A DNA stretch of 64,000 nucleotides from Halomicrobium katesii DSM 19301 (GCF_000379085.1 NZ_KB905378.1:789764-853763); one strand, 5' to 3'. Shown: positions 43,192 through 52,749, numbered from the stretch's first letter. Notes: a model not told the origin generated them from the sequence alone. Numbers and translations are program-made.

Positions 43192-43602
43192 ATGAGTACG
43201 ACGCTGCCCGAGGAAGCCGACGAGTGGGTCGCCGAGTGGCACGGTGCGCTGGCCGACCGGCCGGCCTTCGCCGAGGCGGCCGCCGACTTCGCCGCGACCT
43301 TCCGCTTCGAGATCACGCCGGACGACGCGTACGACGGCGATCCGATCGTCGTCCGACTGGTCGTCGACGACGGGGCGTGTCCCGTCGCCGAACTCGCGAC
43401 GGAGTTCGACTACGACTTCGCGCTCCGTGGTCCCTACGAGGCCTGGAAGGCGATGTTGCGGGGCGAACTCGACGCGGCCGAGGCCGTCGTGGACGGCCCC
43501 TTCACCGTCGAGGGGAACACGATCGAGTTGCTCCAGCATCAAGAGGCCGTCGCGGAGCTCGTGCGGGCCGCTCGTGACGTGGACACGACGTTCGCGCACT
43601 GA
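43192..43602 (+). CDS. SCP2-type sterol-carrier-like domain protein
   Basis: A 136-residue acidic protein. The C-terminal part ([37 protein letters not shown]) fits the SCP2 fold, a hydrophobic-ligand-binding tunnel; WxxxxxG-type repeats of the family are there. No membrane segment. Function in archaea is unknown, perhaps lipid or isoprenoid binding. I start at ATG 43,192 because a frame upstream is basic and contains the aIF1A promoter region. A perfect 7-bp hairpin (GCCCAAG, loop TTCCC, 43,160-43,178) lies 14 nt before the ATG and could affect initiation. Confidence 0.75.
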   Translation: MSTTLPEEADEWVAEWHGALADRPAFAEAAADFAATFRFEITPDDAYDGDPIVVRLVVDDGACPVAELATEFDYDFALRGPYEAWKAMLRGELDAAEAVVDGPFTVEGNTIELLQHQEAVAELVRAARDVDTTFAH

Positions 43603-43776
43603 GAGTCGTCGTTCCGCTCGCTCGATCGGCTATGTTCAAATAAGTGGCCACAGGACAGGCGTACAGGCAGGGGAACACTCGCTTTGCTCATCTCTCGACA
43701 CTGCTTCGCCGACCGCGATAGCTTGTTGGACTACCACAACGACGACGACAGCACTACGAACACATCCTGGCTGTTA

Positions 43777-43959
43777 TCACAGATACTGATATATCCCCCA
43801 GAATAATAGAGCGACTCCCACGAAAAAGAACGCTGCCGTTGGAATGTCGTACGTGATTATATCTAGCAACCGCAAAACACCGTACGCGAGTAAGAGTACA
43901 CCAGAAACAAAGACAGAGATCGTCACCAGGCTAGTCTTTTTATCGGAATTTTGAGTCAT
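43777..43959 (-). CDS. Small two-helix membrane protein in a low-GC island
   Basis: A 60-residue protein with two hydrophobic helices (VTISVFVSGVLLLAYGVLRLL and AAFFFVGVALLFWGIYQYL) and a short basic N-terminus (TQNSDKKT). It is low in GC, as is the rest of the 43.6-45.1 kb region. It lies 216 nt downstream of the secreted glycine-rich protein gene on the same strand. Small membrane proteins next to secreted hydrophobic peptides are often immunity or export partners; that is an analogy only. No named family recognised. Confidence 0.6.
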   Translation of the reverse strand: MTQNSDKKTSLVTISVFVSGVLLLAYGVLRLLDIITYDIPTAAFFFVGVALLFWGIYQYL

Positions 43960-44175
43960 TAATTAGTGTTTTTCAGCAGATCTACATAAAGGTCCCGCTT
44001 TATTCTCCATCCCGTGCACGGAAAGCCCAATTCTATTCGAAGGTGGATGCTGTAAGTTGGGCAGCGATACCCTCTGTAGCGTTGCTGGAACAGTTCGGAA
44101 TGAAACAGTCCGTCTGTCGACTTCACGAACGACAGGGTGAATACGACCCACTCTCTGCGCCTTCGCGTGTAAAGG

Positions 44176-44952
44176 TTACTCTGACTGTGAGTGGACCGTC
44201 GGCGTTGCTGTAATAGGTGCAGCAATGACAGCAGGGGTGATCCGCGACTTCACAACGACTCCGCAACCGTTATTCTGCAAATTAATAGTTCCAATATATA
44301 TTGCAACTATCCCGCCAAGAGCGACGGTAAGCGGGTTGGACATCGAGCCAATCACACCTGCACTTTTCAGGGTTGCAGCAACGACTGCTGCCGAACCACT
44401 CCCGATCGACCCGAGAGCATTGAGATCGTCGATAGTGGAATCACTCATATACAGTTCGACATCCTTTCGAATTCCGCCCCACTTCGTGTCGACGTTCGAG
44501 TCGTCTTTGTTACATCCCAGAGCTGTGATCTCCGATTTCTCACCCAGATCTGCCGACTCAAGAGAGGATGTAGAGGGGCTCTCGACGGAGTCTACCGCTT
44601 TAGCTATTTCCGACGGCTCAGAATGGACCTCAAAATCACCTCCTTGATCTGCCGAGTCGGCTGTGAGAGTTTCCTGTTCGCTTGTCGTGAAGGTTATGTG
44701 TCCTGCTTCGATCGCCAAATTAAAGCTCTTGACAACCTGTGTGAACTGTTCGTGTAGCTCACGCCCGATATCTTCGGGCTCGGCGTCGAGTACAACTTTC
44801 CCATCTTCGATCACGATCCAGTCGATTGCGGGATCTTCTGTGGTAGTCGATGTGGACTCTGCTCCCCCAAGACCGCTGCTAACTATTCCGCCAAGCGTTG
44901 AACCGGTGAGAGCCATCATAGCCCGCCGATTGAGATATCTTTTTGACATCAC
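44176..44952 (-). CDS. Tat-exported protein with C-terminal glycine-rich hydrophobic domain (bacteriocin-like?)
   Basis: A 258-residue exported protein. N-terminal RRAMMALTGSTLGG is a twin-arginine signal. A soluble acidic middle follows (residues ~40-150, with a GCNKDD motif), then a domain IRKDVELYMSDSTIDDLNALGS, leading to a glycine/alanine-rich hydrophobic helix pair (IGSGSAAVVAATL and VALGGIVAIYIGTINLQ) and NNGCGVVVKSRI. This last pattern (local polar strand, hydrophobic hairpin, NNGxGVxV) resembles uncharacterised secreted proteins of Gram-positive bacteria that I recall as possible antimicrobial peptides. It is not the known halocin C8, whose Cys-rich core is missing. Function is inferred, low certainty. 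The low-GC context suggests transfer. Confidence 0.65.
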   Translation of the reverse strand: MMSKRYLNRRAMMALTGSTLGGIVSSGLGGAESTSTTTEDPAIDWIVIEDGKVVLDAEPEDIGRELHEQFTQVVKSFNLAIEAGHITFTTSEQETLTADSADQGGDFEVHSEPSEIAKAVDSVESPSTSSLESADLGEKSEITALGCNKDDSNVDTKWGGIRKDVELYMSDSTIDDLNALGSIGSGSAAVVAATLKSAGVIGSMSNPLTVALGGIVAIYIGTINLQNNGCGVVVKSRITPAVIAAPITATPTVHSQSE

Positions 44953-45043
44953 TTCAGTTTAAAATCAATAGATTAAAATAGTTTTTGGTTTTTACTTTTT
45001 GAGATATGATTACAGAACAGATATAGGAGTGAAGTAGCCTCTC

Positions 45044-45124
45044 ATACGGTTTATTGTAGTTGCTTACCGGTGATCGTCTACTCCGTGGCGACGATCACCG
45101 GTAAATCGCTACAATAATCCGTAT
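45044..45124. repeat. 81-bp hairpin repeat, copy 4
   Basis: Near-perfect inverted halves: left ATACGGTTTATTGTAG, right CTACAATAATCCGTAT, inner stem TTACCGGTGATCGTC / GACGATCACCGGTAA. The stem bases differ from copy 2, yet pair within this copy. It lies between the secreted-protein gene and the small membrane-protein gene, both transcribed away from it. The right end continues CAG, as in other copies. Confidence 0.88.
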
Positions 45125-45276
45125 CAGTGGTCCGCCAGTATCCCGCTCTGGTCAGTTGCAGACACAGAAAGAAACCGGACACTCCTCTCCGAAAACGGGT
45201 TCGAGTCAGATCGAAGAGACGCAGCTGTCGCCGCGGACCACAGCCCTTTACCCCCCGCCGGCGGACCACACGGAGT

Positions 45277-45477
45277 ATGTTCGACAAACTCGGGATCGCC
45301 GGTCTCCTCGGCGTGGTCGTCATGCTCGGTGGCATCGCGCTGGTCGCGTGGCAAGCACCCATCGTCGCCGCGGGCATCGCCTTCGTCGTCGCCGGTCTCG
45401 GACTGATCGTCTACGGGATGGTCACGAACCTGCTGAGCGCCTTCGGTCTCGGCGGCGGGATGGGCGGGATGCCCTAG
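45277..45477 (+). CDS. Small two-helix membrane protein with Gly/Met tail
   Basis: A 66-residue protein beginning MFDKLGIAGLLGVVVMLG, with two hydrophobic helices (residues ~5-22 and ~27-50) and a tail GLGGGMGGMP. Members of this size are common in Halobacteria, uncharacterised. I start at the ATG after a TATA-like CCCTTTACC; the frame upstream is Arg-rich. Its stop overlaps the DUF460 stop by 4 nt, on opposite strands. Confidence 0.75.
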   Translation: MFDKLGIAGLLGVVVMLGGIALVAWQAPIVAAGIAFVVAGLGLIVYGMVTNLLSAFGLGGGMGGMP

Positions 45478-47450
45478 CTCTCCGGTCGGTCCGCGCGGTG
45501 CTCGCTGATGATCTGGTCGACCATCTCCGCGTTTTGCTCCCGTTTCCGCTCCTCGGCGCGCTCCTCCCAGTCCTCGATCGCGGCCTCGACCTCGTGGTCG
45601 CGCGCCACCGCGAGTTCGTCGACCTCCTGGACGGTCACCATCTCCGCGGGCGCGACGGGAATCCCGTGGTCGAAGAGGATCTCGTCGGCCACGTCTGAAA
45701 GGCCGCCGTTTCGCAGGACGAGCCGCGGGTTCACGTCCGCGAGGCGCTGGGCGGTCGAGCGGCCCGCGCCCGAGGCGTCCCGCAGCAGGAGCACGTCGTC
45801 CTCGACGAGGCCGACCGCCTCGTCGGCGCTCTCGATGGCACCGGATGTGAACTGTTCGATCACTTTCACCGACACCAGCCCTTCCTGTTTCTCCGACACG
45901 TCCGCGAAGTTCGAGTGATCGAGCTTCCACAGCCCCTTGAGCCGTTCGAGCTTCGATTCGAGGGCCGCGCGGTCCTCGCGTTCGGTTTCGAGCTCGCGTT
46001 CGAGGCGCTCGTTTTCCCGCTGGAGGCGCGTGACCTCGCGGTCCTTGCGCACCTCGCGGCGTTCCTCGCTGCGGGCCTGTGAGAGTTCCCGCTCTTTCTC
46101 CGCGAGCCGGTCGTCTTTCTGCTGGATCGTCGCCTCCAGATCGTCGACGTGGCCCTCCAGGCGCTCGACGCGGGCCCGCAGCCGTTTGATCTCTTTCTCC
46201 TCCTCGGTGAGTTCGCGGGGCGTGTGTTCGGTCTGTTCGTCGCCGTCGTCACCGTCGTCGGCCAGCTCGTCGAGGACGCTCTCGACGGACTCCTCGCCAG
46301 CGACGACACGGGCGGTCACCTCGCCCACGTCCTCGCGGGGCGGGACCTTCTCGGCGATGCGCTCGAACTGGTCGGCGTGGTCGTCGTAGGCCCCCAGCGC
46401 CGCCGCCATCGCGTCGCGCTCGTGGTCGTTGTCGTACCCCTCCTCGCGAGTGCGGTGTTGTTTCACGTCGATCGCGAGGTCGCTGTCGGGTGTCCACCCC
46501 GCGGCGCTGAACGAGCGGCGCAGCTTCTCGACGGTCTCCGGCATCGGCGTCACGTCGGCCGCGACGACGATGGGCCGGCCCCGCTCGACGATCCACTCGG
46601 TGACGCCCGCGGCGTCGACGGTCCGCGAGGAGTACACGTCAAGCACCTCGCCGTCGAGCCCCACGACCGCGACGGCCGTCGTCGTCCCGGGATCGACGCC
46701 GACGACGACGTGGTCTCGCCGCTTGGCCAGCGGCCGGAACTCGATCCCGTCGCGGCGCTCGCGCTCGATCTCGACGCGCACGTCGCCCGAGCGCATCCGC
46801 GAGACGGGGATGTCCTGGGGCCGGGTAGAGACCGTAAAGAGCGCCTGCGAGAAGCCGCCGTACTTCTCGGTGACCTCGCGCTCGTAGTCGAGGCCGGCGT
46901 CGTCCAGCTCCGACTCGACCGCGCGAGCGCGCTGCTTGACCGAGCCGTGGATCCGGCGGGTGTAGCGGTCCTCGGACCAGCCGCCACCGCCGCCCGTCGA
47001 GCGACCGCGGGCGACCTTCACCTCGGTCGTGTCGGTGAAGGCCGACACCTCCTGCCCGACGTTGGCCGCGGCGAGCCGTGCGGCCGCTTCCGCCTCTTTC
47101 ATCGGCTCCTTGCCGTAGGGGACTCCGTGACGAGAGGCCACCCGAGAGAGGGGTTCGGGCTGCTCGGCACCGGTCACCTGGACGAGCTTGGTCTCGTCGG
47201 GGAGGCTGCCGAGGAAGTGGACGAGTGCGTCCTTGTCCGCCGCGAGTTCGTACATGTTGTCCGTCGCGACGATCGACGGCTCCACGTCGTCGATCAGCCG
47301 CCGGAGCTTGCGCAGGCTCACCACGTCGCGCTCGATCTCTTCGCCGTCGAACACGACCAGCGCGTAGGAGGGTGCGTCCCCGCGCACGTCGCCGCTCTGG
47401 ACGTCGACACCGAAGACAACCGCGTCGAGCGCCCCGGTACGCGTGTTCAC
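45474..47450 (-). CDS. DUF460 RNase H-fold protein with coiled coil
   Basis: A 658-residue archaeal protein of the DUF460 family. The N-terminal 230 residues carry VFGVDVQSGDVRGDAPSYALVV and an RNase H/RuvC-like pattern. The conserved middle (VVVGVDPGTTTAVAVVGLDGEVLDVYSSR, then AADVTPMPETVEKLRRSFSA) is a second such domain with acidic residues, and NDHERDAMAAALGAYD closes the site. Residues ~400-520 form a coiled coil (ERELSQARSEERREVRKD). It may act on nucleic acid (Holliday junctions or RNA) by fold; this is inference. The start MNTRTGALD has Met just before the fold. It converges with the small membrane gene. Confidence 0.88.
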   Translation of the reverse strand: MNTRTGALDAVVFGVDVQSGDVRGDAPSYALVVFDGEEIERDVVSLRKLRRLIDDVEPSIVATDNMYELAADKDALVHFLGSLPDETKLVQVTGAEQPEPLSRVASRHGVPYGKEPMKEAEAAARLAAANVGQEVSAFTDTTEVKVARGRSTGGGGGWSEDRYTRRIHGSVKQRARAVESELDDAGLDYEREVTEKYGGFSQALFTVSTRPQDIPVSRMRSGDVRVEIERERRDGIEFRPLAKRRDHVVVGVDPGTTTAVAVVGLDGEVLDVYSSRTVDAAGVTEWIVERGRPIVVAADVTPMPETVEKLRRSFSAAGWTPDSDLAIDVKQHRTREEGYDNDHERDAMAAALGAYDDHADQFERIAEKVPPREDVGEVTARVVAGEESVESVLDELADDGDDGDEQTEHTPRELTEEEKEIKRLRARVERLEGHVDDLEATIQQKDDRLAEKERELSQARSEERREVRKDREVTRLQRENERLERELETEREDRAALESKLERLKGLWKLDHSNFADVSEKQEGLVSVKVIEQFTSGAIESADEAVGLVEDDVLLLRDASGAGRSTAQRLADVNPRLVLRNGGLSDVADEILFDHGIPVAPAEMVTVQEVDELAVARDHEVEAAIEDWEERAEERKREQNAEMVDQIISEHRADRPES

Positions 47451-47545
47451 GGGCGTGCGTTAGTGACCTGTGACTATAATCCCCACGCCGGCCGGGAGCA
47501 TCATGGACCGCCGCCCGCACGATCACGGAACGGGGCCAGTGGCCG

Positions 47546-49102
47546 TCAGTCGTCGGCGACGGCGGCGGTGGGCTCGTCGGTGAGGTCGGCCTCGCGCCAG
47601 GTGCCCCGCGAGAACCACGCCCACGCGAGGACGGCGGCCAGCACGTTCGAGACGGCGAAGCCGAGCCAGATCCCGCGAGAGCCGAGCGAGTACGCGAAGG
47701 CGTCGGCCACCGGCGTCCCCGCGAGGATGTCGGTCGCGAGCGTGCCGACTCCGGGCACCGAAAGCGAAACGGTCGAAACGTCGACGACGCGGGACGCGAC
47801 CCACGACACCGGCAGGCGGATGAACCCGAGCATCAGGATCGCCAGCGCGGCGGCGGTGAGCGTCTTGCCCGAGCCACGGAAGCCGCCGGAGTAGGCCCGA
47901 ACGACGCCGATGAATCCGAAGGTCGGGGCGACCCAGCGGAGGAACTCCGCCCCGATGCGGACGACCTCCTGGTCGGGGCTGAACACGTTGACGATCGTCG
48001 GCGCGGTGAAGAAGACGACGACGCCGACCGCGGCGAGGATGAGGAAGGAGGCCTTCGCTGCGAAGTGGTTGGCGGTGTTGGCCCGGTCGGGCTTGTCCGC
48101 GCCGATGTTCTGGCCGGTCATCGTCTCGACGCCGCGGTCGACGGCGATGGCGGGCATGAAGATCAGCGAGAAGATCCGGGTGCCGACGCCGAAGGCGGCG
48201 ACGACCGGCGTCGAGAACGTCCCGACGACGATCAGCATGAGGTTGACCGAGATCGATCGGCCGGTCCCCTCGATGGAGGCGGGGACGCCGATGCGCAACA
48301 GCTTGCGGACGTAGGCGGGGTCGGGGACCATCTCGCTGGGGGAGATCTTGACGCCGCGGGCCCCCGAGAGCATGATGGCGAGGCCGACGGCCATCGCGAC
48401 CCCACGCGAGAAGATCGTCGCGATCGCCGCGCCCTGCACGCCCAGTTCCGGGAAGGCGATCGTCCCGACCACCGGTGCCGACTCGACCAGCGTCCACCCG
48501 AAGATGAGGAAGGGGTCGAGGACGACGTTCAGGACGACCGTCCCGAACATCACGAGCATCGGCGTCACGGTGTCGCCAGCGCCCCGCATCAGCGAGATGA
48601 ACACGAGGAAGCCAAAGAGGAAAGCCAGTCCCAGCGCCATCACCTGCAGGTACGCCGTCGCGCCGGGCAGCACCGACTCCGAGGCCCCGACGAACCGCAG
48701 GAAGTCCTCGACGAAGAAGTAGCCGGTGACGCCGAAGAAGACCGACGCCAGCACGGCGAAGGTCACGGTCTGGGAAGCGGCGTACTGGGCCTTCTCGGGT
48801 TCGCCCGCGCCGGTGTACTGGGCCACGAGGACGCTGCCGGCCACGGAGATCCCCATGGCCAGCGAGATGAGGAAAAAGACCATCGGGAAGGCGAAGGAGA
48901 TCGCCGCCAGCGCCTCGGTGCTGTACTGGCCGAGCCAGAAGGTATCGGCGAGGTTGTACGCGACCTGCAGGAGGTTCGTGATGATGATCGGCAGGGAGAG
49001 GAAAAAGAGCGGCGTCCCGATCGAGCCGCTGGTCAGCTCCAGCTCTTCCGGGCCCCGAAAGACCACGGAGAAGGCGCGTCGCAGTTCGTCGAGTAGCGTC
49101 AC
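47546..49102 (-). CDS. MATE-family exporter
   Basis: A 518-residue membrane protein with 12 predicted helices of the MATE family. N-terminal helix region IGTPLFFLSLPIIITNLLQVAYNLADTFWLGQYS is typical (Asn-Asp-Asp-related DTFW segment), and the second half begins LLRIGVPASIEGTGRS. It likely expels cationic drugs or metabolites in exchange for Na+ or H+. The start is a GTG at 49,102. It is distantly related to the other MATE protein at 22.8-24.3 kb, which has a different N-terminus. Confidence 0.92.
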   Translation of the reverse strand: MTLLDELRRAFSVVFRGPEELELTSGSIGTPLFFLSLPIIITNLLQVAYNLADTFWLGQYSTEALAAISFAFPMVFFLISLAMGISVAGSVLVAQYTGAGEPEKAQYAASQTVTFAVLASVFFGVTGYFFVEDFLRFVGASESVLPGATAYLQVMALGLAFLFGFLVFISLMRGAGDTVTPMLVMFGTVVLNVVLDPFLIFGWTLVESAPVVGTIAFPELGVQGAAIATIFSRGVAMAVGLAIMLSGARGVKISPSEMVPDPAYVRKLLRIGVPASIEGTGRSISVNLMLIVVGTFSTPVVAAFGVGTRIFSLIFMPAIAVDRGVETMTGQNIGADKPDRANTANHFAAKASFLILAAVGVVVFFTAPTIVNVFSPDQEVVRIGAEFLRWVAPTFGFIGVVRAYSGGFRGSGKTLTAAALAILMLGFIRLPVSWVASRVVDVSTVSLSVPGVGTLATDILAGTPVADAFAYSLGSRGIWLGFAVSNVLAAVLAWAWFSRGTWREADLTDEPTAAVADD

Positions 49103-49252
49103 TCCCCGATCACCTCTCGTCTGGGTCGCGTCGCGGACCGCGATGGAGGGGCCGGCGGCTGGGCGGAAACGCTCATTACCAGTGTTAACTGACTATTCAG
49201 TCAAGAAGGTTTGGATATCGATTTCCCGGGAGGCCACGAGGGCGACGGTCGA

Positions 49253-49711
49253 TTACTCTTCGAGTTCGAGGTCGAACTGCTCGTGTTCGCTGGCGGCGTT
49301 GAGCACGACGCTGGTGTTGGACTCCTTGATCTCGGGGTCGGTCAGCAGCTCCTTGATCTGGGCGTTCATGCCGTCGGTGTCGGAGAACTTCCCGACCGCG
49401 ATGATGTCGTAGTCGCCGGTGACCTCGTAGACCGAGATCATCTGTTTGTGCTCGCGCAGCGACTCCGTGACCTCCGGCAGCGAGGAGCCCTCGACCTTGA
49501 GCTGGACGATGGCGGTCACGTCGTAGCCCAGTTCGTCGTAGTCGACTTTCGGCGTGTACCCCTGAATGATCCCCTGTTCTTCAAGATCGGAGAGGTGGTT
49601 GGAGACGGTGGTGACCGAGACGTCGAGGTCCTCGGCGAGGCTCCGCAGGCTGGCTCGTCCGTCGCCCAGAAGTTCATTCACTAGCTTCCGGTCCAAATTT
49701 TCGTACGTCAT
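49253..49711 (-). CDS. lrp: Lrp/AsnC-family regulator next to glnA
   Basis: A 152-residue regulator. N-terminal winged HTH (residues ~5-55, [44 protein letters not shown]) is followed by a RAM-type ligand-binding beta-alpha-beta domain ([28 protein letters not shown]). Lrp-type proteins bind amino acids and control amino acid metabolism. It is divergent from glnA, and in other haloarchaea the same pair occurs; Lrp is known to affect glnA in Halobacterium. A 14-bp palindrome lies between them. Confidence 0.93.
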   Translation of the reverse strand: MTYENLDRKLVNELLGDGRASLRSLAEDLDVSVTTVSNHLSDLEEQGIIQGYTPKVDYDELGYDVTAIVQLKVEGSSLPEVTESLREHKQMISVYEVTGDYDIIAVGKFSDTDGMNAQIKELLTDPEIKESNTSVVLNAASEHEQFDLELEE

Positions 49712-49779
49712 TACATCGTGGAACGATCCCCAGGGATTAGAATTTTACGAATATACAATTCCACTCCGTAGGCCCGGAA

Positions 49780-49793
49780 GCTTTGCGCAAAGC
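49780..49793. promoter_or_regulatory. Perfect 14-bp palindrome between lrp and glnA (possible operator)
   Basis: GCTTTGCGCAAAGC is a perfect inverted repeat. It ends just before the presumed glnA TATA box (ATTTTAGTG, about 49,799-49,807), 44 nt before the glnA ATG. Site and symmetry suit a regulator such as Lrp or a TrmB-like protein binding at or near the BRE. The lrp promoter (AT-rich run near 49,735-49,755) lies on the other side. The binding protein is not shown. Confidence 0.55.
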
Positions 49794-49837
49794 AGCAGGA
49801 TTTTAGTGATAGCAGTGTTCCTCTCGGGTGTCCAAAA

Positions 49838-51190
49838 ATGACAAGCGAACTCTCGGCAGACACACAAGACGTACTGGAAGAGATCGAAGAGAAGAACGTC
49901 GACTTCCTTCGCCTGCAGTTTACAGACATTCTGGGGACGATCAAGAACGTCTCCGTGCCGGCCGACCAGGCAGAGAAGGCCTTCACCGAGGGGATCTACT
50001 TCGACGGTTCCTCGATCAACGGCTTCGTCCGCATCCAGGAGTCGGACATGCGCCTGGACCCGGACCCGGAGACGTTCTCCGTGCTCCCGTGGCGCAACGA
50101 CGGCGAGAGCGCCGCCGCGCGCCTCATCTGTGACGTCATCGACACCTCGACGGGCGAGCCCTTCGCCGGCGACCCGCGTGGCGTCCTCAAGCGCGCCATC
50201 CAGCGCGCCGAGGAGATGGGCTACACCGTCAACGCCGCCCCCGAACCGGAGTTCTTCCTGTTCGAGGAAGACGAGGACGGTCGCGCCACGACCGACACCA
50301 ACGACGCCGGTGGCTACTTCGACCTCGCGCCGAAGGACCTCGCACAGGACGTGCGCCGTGACATCATCTTCGGCCTCGAAGAGATGGGCTTCGACATCGA
50401 GGCGTCCCACCACGAGGTCGCCCAGGGCCAGCACGAGATCAACTTCACCTACGACGATGCCCTGTCGACGGCCGACAACGTCGCGACGTTCCGCGCGGTC
50501 GTCCGCGCTATCGCCGCCGAGCACGACCTGCACGCGACCTTCATGCCCAAGCCGATCCCGAAGATCAACGGCTCGGGCATGCACACGCACATGTCGCTGT
50601 TCACCGAGGACGGCGAGAACGCGTTCCACGACGAGGACGACGAGTTCGACCTCTCCGACACGGCAAAGAGCTACCTCGCGGGCATCCTCGAACACGCCCC
50701 CGCCATCGCGGCGGTCTCGAACCCGACCGTGAACTCCTACAAGCGCCTGGTCCCGGGCTACGAGGCCCCCGTCTACGTCGCCTGGTCGGACCGCAACCGC
50801 TCGGCGCTGATCCGCAAGCCTGCGGCCCGCGTCCCGGCCGCGAGCCGTATCGAGGCTCGCTTCCCCGACCCGTCGTGTAACCCGTACCTCGCCTTCGCGG
50901 CGCTCATCCACGCCGGCCTGGACGGCATCGAGAACGATCTCGACTGCGACGACCCCGTCCGCGAGAACATCTACGAGTTCGACGAGGCAAAGCGCGAGGA
51001 GTACGGCATCACCACGCTGCCGTCGAACCTCGGCGAGGCCATCGACGCCCTCGAAGCCGACGAGGTCATCCAGGACGCCCTGGGCGAGCACGTCTACGAG
51101 AACTTCGTCGAGGCCAAGACTCAGGAGTACGACGAGTTCCGCGTCGACGTCTCCGACTGGGAGCTCGACCGCTACCTCGAGAAGTTCTGA
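49838..51190 (+). CDS. glnA: Glutamine synthetase, type I
   Basis: A 450-residue enzyme making glutamine from glutamate, ammonia and ATP, the main entry of ammonia. Family motifs: DGSSINGF near residue 60, EPEFFLF (metal site), [13 protein letters not shown] (about 190-202), [19 protein letters not shown] (the ATP/Glu His), [10 protein letters not shown], and [12 protein letters not shown]... with active Arg. It lacks the adenylylation Tyr region of bacterial GSI-beta, so it is of the alpha type and probably controlled by PII proteins and transcription. It is divergent from lrp. A T6 run at 51,252 may end its transcript. Confidence 0.97.
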   Translation: MTSELSADTQDVLEEIEEKNVDFLRLQFTDILGTIKNVSVPADQAEKAFTEGIYFDGSSINGFVRIQESDMRLDPDPETFSVLPWRNDGESAAARLICDVIDTSTGEPFAGDPRGVLKRAIQRAEEMGYTVNAAPEPEFFLFEEDEDGRATTDTNDAGGYFDLAPKDLAQDVRRDIIFGLEEMGFDIEASHHEVAQGQHEINFTYDDALSTADNVATFRAVVRAIAAEHDLHATFMPKPIPKINGSGMHTHMSLFTEDGENAFHDEDDEFDLSDTAKSYLAGILEHAPAIAAVSNPTVNSYKRLVPGYEAPVYVAWSDRNRSALIRKPAARVPAASRIEARFPDPSCNPYLAFAALIHAGLDGIENDLDCDDPVRENIYEFDEAKREEYGITTLPSNLGEAIDALEADEVIQDALGEHVYENFVEAKTQEYDEFRVDVSDWELDRYLEKF

Positions 51191-51244
51191 GGCCACGGAA
51201 CCCAGTCGTCTCGCCGTCAGGGACGGGACAGCGACGACCGCCGA

Positions 51245-52144
51245 CTACGCGCTCTTTTTTGTGAGGCCGTGACCCGCAAGCGGTGCCGCCACGGTGACGA
51301 CGCCGCCGACCAGTCCGCCCGCCAGCGCGAGCGGGACCGACGGGGCCAGCAGGCCGATCGCCGCGAGCGCCGGCCCCGCGACCGCGAATCCGAGGAGCGT
51401 GGCGAGGACACCGCCGCGGCGGGTGTCCGAAAGCGCCAGGAGGCGATCGCCAGTGACCAGCCACGCCGCCGTCCCGCCGACACACAGTCCGACGGTGGCG
51501 ACCAGTTCCGGGTGGGGACCCACGACCGGGAGACCGACCACCGCCACTGCCGTCGCGAGGCCGAAGGCCCGCCGTGGCGTCCCCAGGATGCCCACCGCGA
51601 CGACGAGATACGCGAGGCCCAGCCCCGCCCCGGCGAGCACGTCGACGAGGTAGTGGACCCCGAGCGCGAGCCGAGAGAGAGAGACGAGCGCGACGAGACC
51701 GGCGGCGAGCGCGACGCGTCGCCGGAGGGGACCGGCGCGGACGGCCCACGCGAGCCCGCCGAAGACGACTGTCGTCCCCAGCGCGTGGCCGCTGGGGAAG
51801 CCGAAGCCGTCGCCGGTCGCGAGCCACGCGTACACCCCCTCCAGAGCCGCCGGAACGAGAGCGGCCTGCGGGGCCACGCCCGCGTCCGGCGGCCGGGCCA
51901 GGCCGAACAGCGGCTTGAGCGTCGTGAGCAACGCGACGGTCCCGAGCAGGAGCGCCACGACCGTCGCCGCCCGCTCGCGGTCGACGCCCGCGCCGATCCG
52001 GGGCGTGGACCGACCGAGCCAGTAGAGCAGCCCCACGACGACTGTGAGAAACCAGAGGTCGCCGAGCTGCGTGATCAGGGCGAAGGGAACGACCACGGGA
52101 CCGAGGGCCTCGCCGAGCCACTCGGTGACGCCGATCGCGCGCAC
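51245..52144 (-). CDS. PAP2-family membrane phosphatase
   Basis: A 299-residue membrane protein with about nine helices. The PAP2 active-site motifs are visible: KPLFGLARPPDAG (C1), GFPSGHALGTTVVFGGL (C2, with the catalytic His in PSGH) and SLSRLALGVHYLVDVLAGAG (C3, His in GVHYLVD). It likely removes phosphate from lipid or prenyl diphosphate at the outer face. I choose a GTG start (52,144) giving MRAIGVTEWLGEAL, since the frame upstream passes into the next gene and is Arg-rich. It follows the upstream gene by 2 nt, so they are co-transcribed. Confidence 0.85.
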   Translation of the reverse strand: MRAIGVTEWLGEALGPVVVPFALITQLGDLWFLTVVVGLLYWLGRSTPRIGAGVDRERAATVVALLLGTVALLTTLKPLFGLARPPDAGVAPQAALVPAALEGVYAWLATGDGFGFPSGHALGTTVVFGGLAWAVRAGPLRRRVALAAGLVALVSLSRLALGVHYLVDVLAGAGLGLAYLVVAVGILGTPRRAFGLATAVAVVGLPVVGPHPELVATVGLCVGGTAAWLVTGDRLLALSDTRRGGVLATLLGFAVAGPALAAIGLLAPSVPLALAGGLVGGVVTVAAPLAGHGLTKKSA

Positions 52145-52146
52145 GG

Positions 52147-52641
52147 TCAGCCCCGCAGTCGGTCGAGCAGGCGTCGCGGGATGCCCGCAGCACCGATGCC
52201 CAGCCCGGCGACGATCATCGCGACGTAGAGCCCGAGCGTCGAGAGCCAGATGACGACCATCGCCAGCACGGCCCACAGCCCCTGGTCCTGGAGGTAGTAG
52301 AACGCGCCGAGCGTCATGGCGGTGCCGTACAGCAAGACGAGGTACGGCCCCCAGCCGCGGGCGTGGCCCCGCCGGAGTTCGCGGCGAACGTACCGGCGGA
52401 GGTCGTCTTTGATCTCGTCGCGATGGAGCGTCCGGTCCTCGACATCTTCGCGGAACGACTCCAGTTCGGCGCGCAGTTCGTCGAGTTCTTCCTGTGTCGG
52501 ATTGTCCCGCCGCGCGGGCTCGTCGGGCGGGGGCGTCTCGCCGCCGCTGCCAGCCGCCTGGCGCTCGCTCGACGGCGTGCTGTCGGCGTCGTCCCCGTCA
52601 CCCGCGTCCGGTGGGGGCGTCTCCCCGTCCTCGGCTGTCAT
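52147..52641 (-). CDS. Acidic protein with C-terminal transmembrane helices, unknown function
   Basis: A 164-residue protein. Residues 1-60 are acidic and Pro/Ser-rich (TPPPDAGDGDDADSTPSSE), followed by a helix with a coiled-coil look (QEELDELRAELESFREDVED), a basic Arg-rich helix (RRYVRRELRRGHARG) and two membrane helices (YLVLLYGTAMTLGAFYYL and VLAMVVIWLSTLGLYVAMIV). Only the last ATG before the promoter region fits; a longer frame crosses the divergent gene and trm1. It is 2 nt upstream of the PAP2 gene and likely co-transcribed. Not recognised further. Confidence 0.7.
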   Translation of the reverse strand: MTAEDGETPPPDAGDGDDADSTPSSERQAAGSGGETPPPDEPARRDNPTQEELDELRAELESFREDVEDRTLHRDEIKDDLRRYVRRELRRGHARGWGPYLVLLYGTAMTLGAFYYLQDQGLWAVLAMVVIWLSTLGLYVAMIVAGLGIGAAGIPRRLLDRLRG

Positions 52642-52749
52642 CGTTGGACCGATGTGGGCGGCGGCCTGTTGTAGCTGCCGGTCCAGATCCTCGCAGCCGC
52701 CGGCCCGGGAGGCGGAACCCATATTGTGGGGGCCCTCCTTCGGCCGGAC

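Noticed and set aside
43959..44225. An 88-residue minus-strand frame between the secreted protein and the small membrane protein
   Set aside because: It overlaps the end of the secreted-protein gene, is basic, and has no promoter. It may be a remnant but I cannot support a gene.
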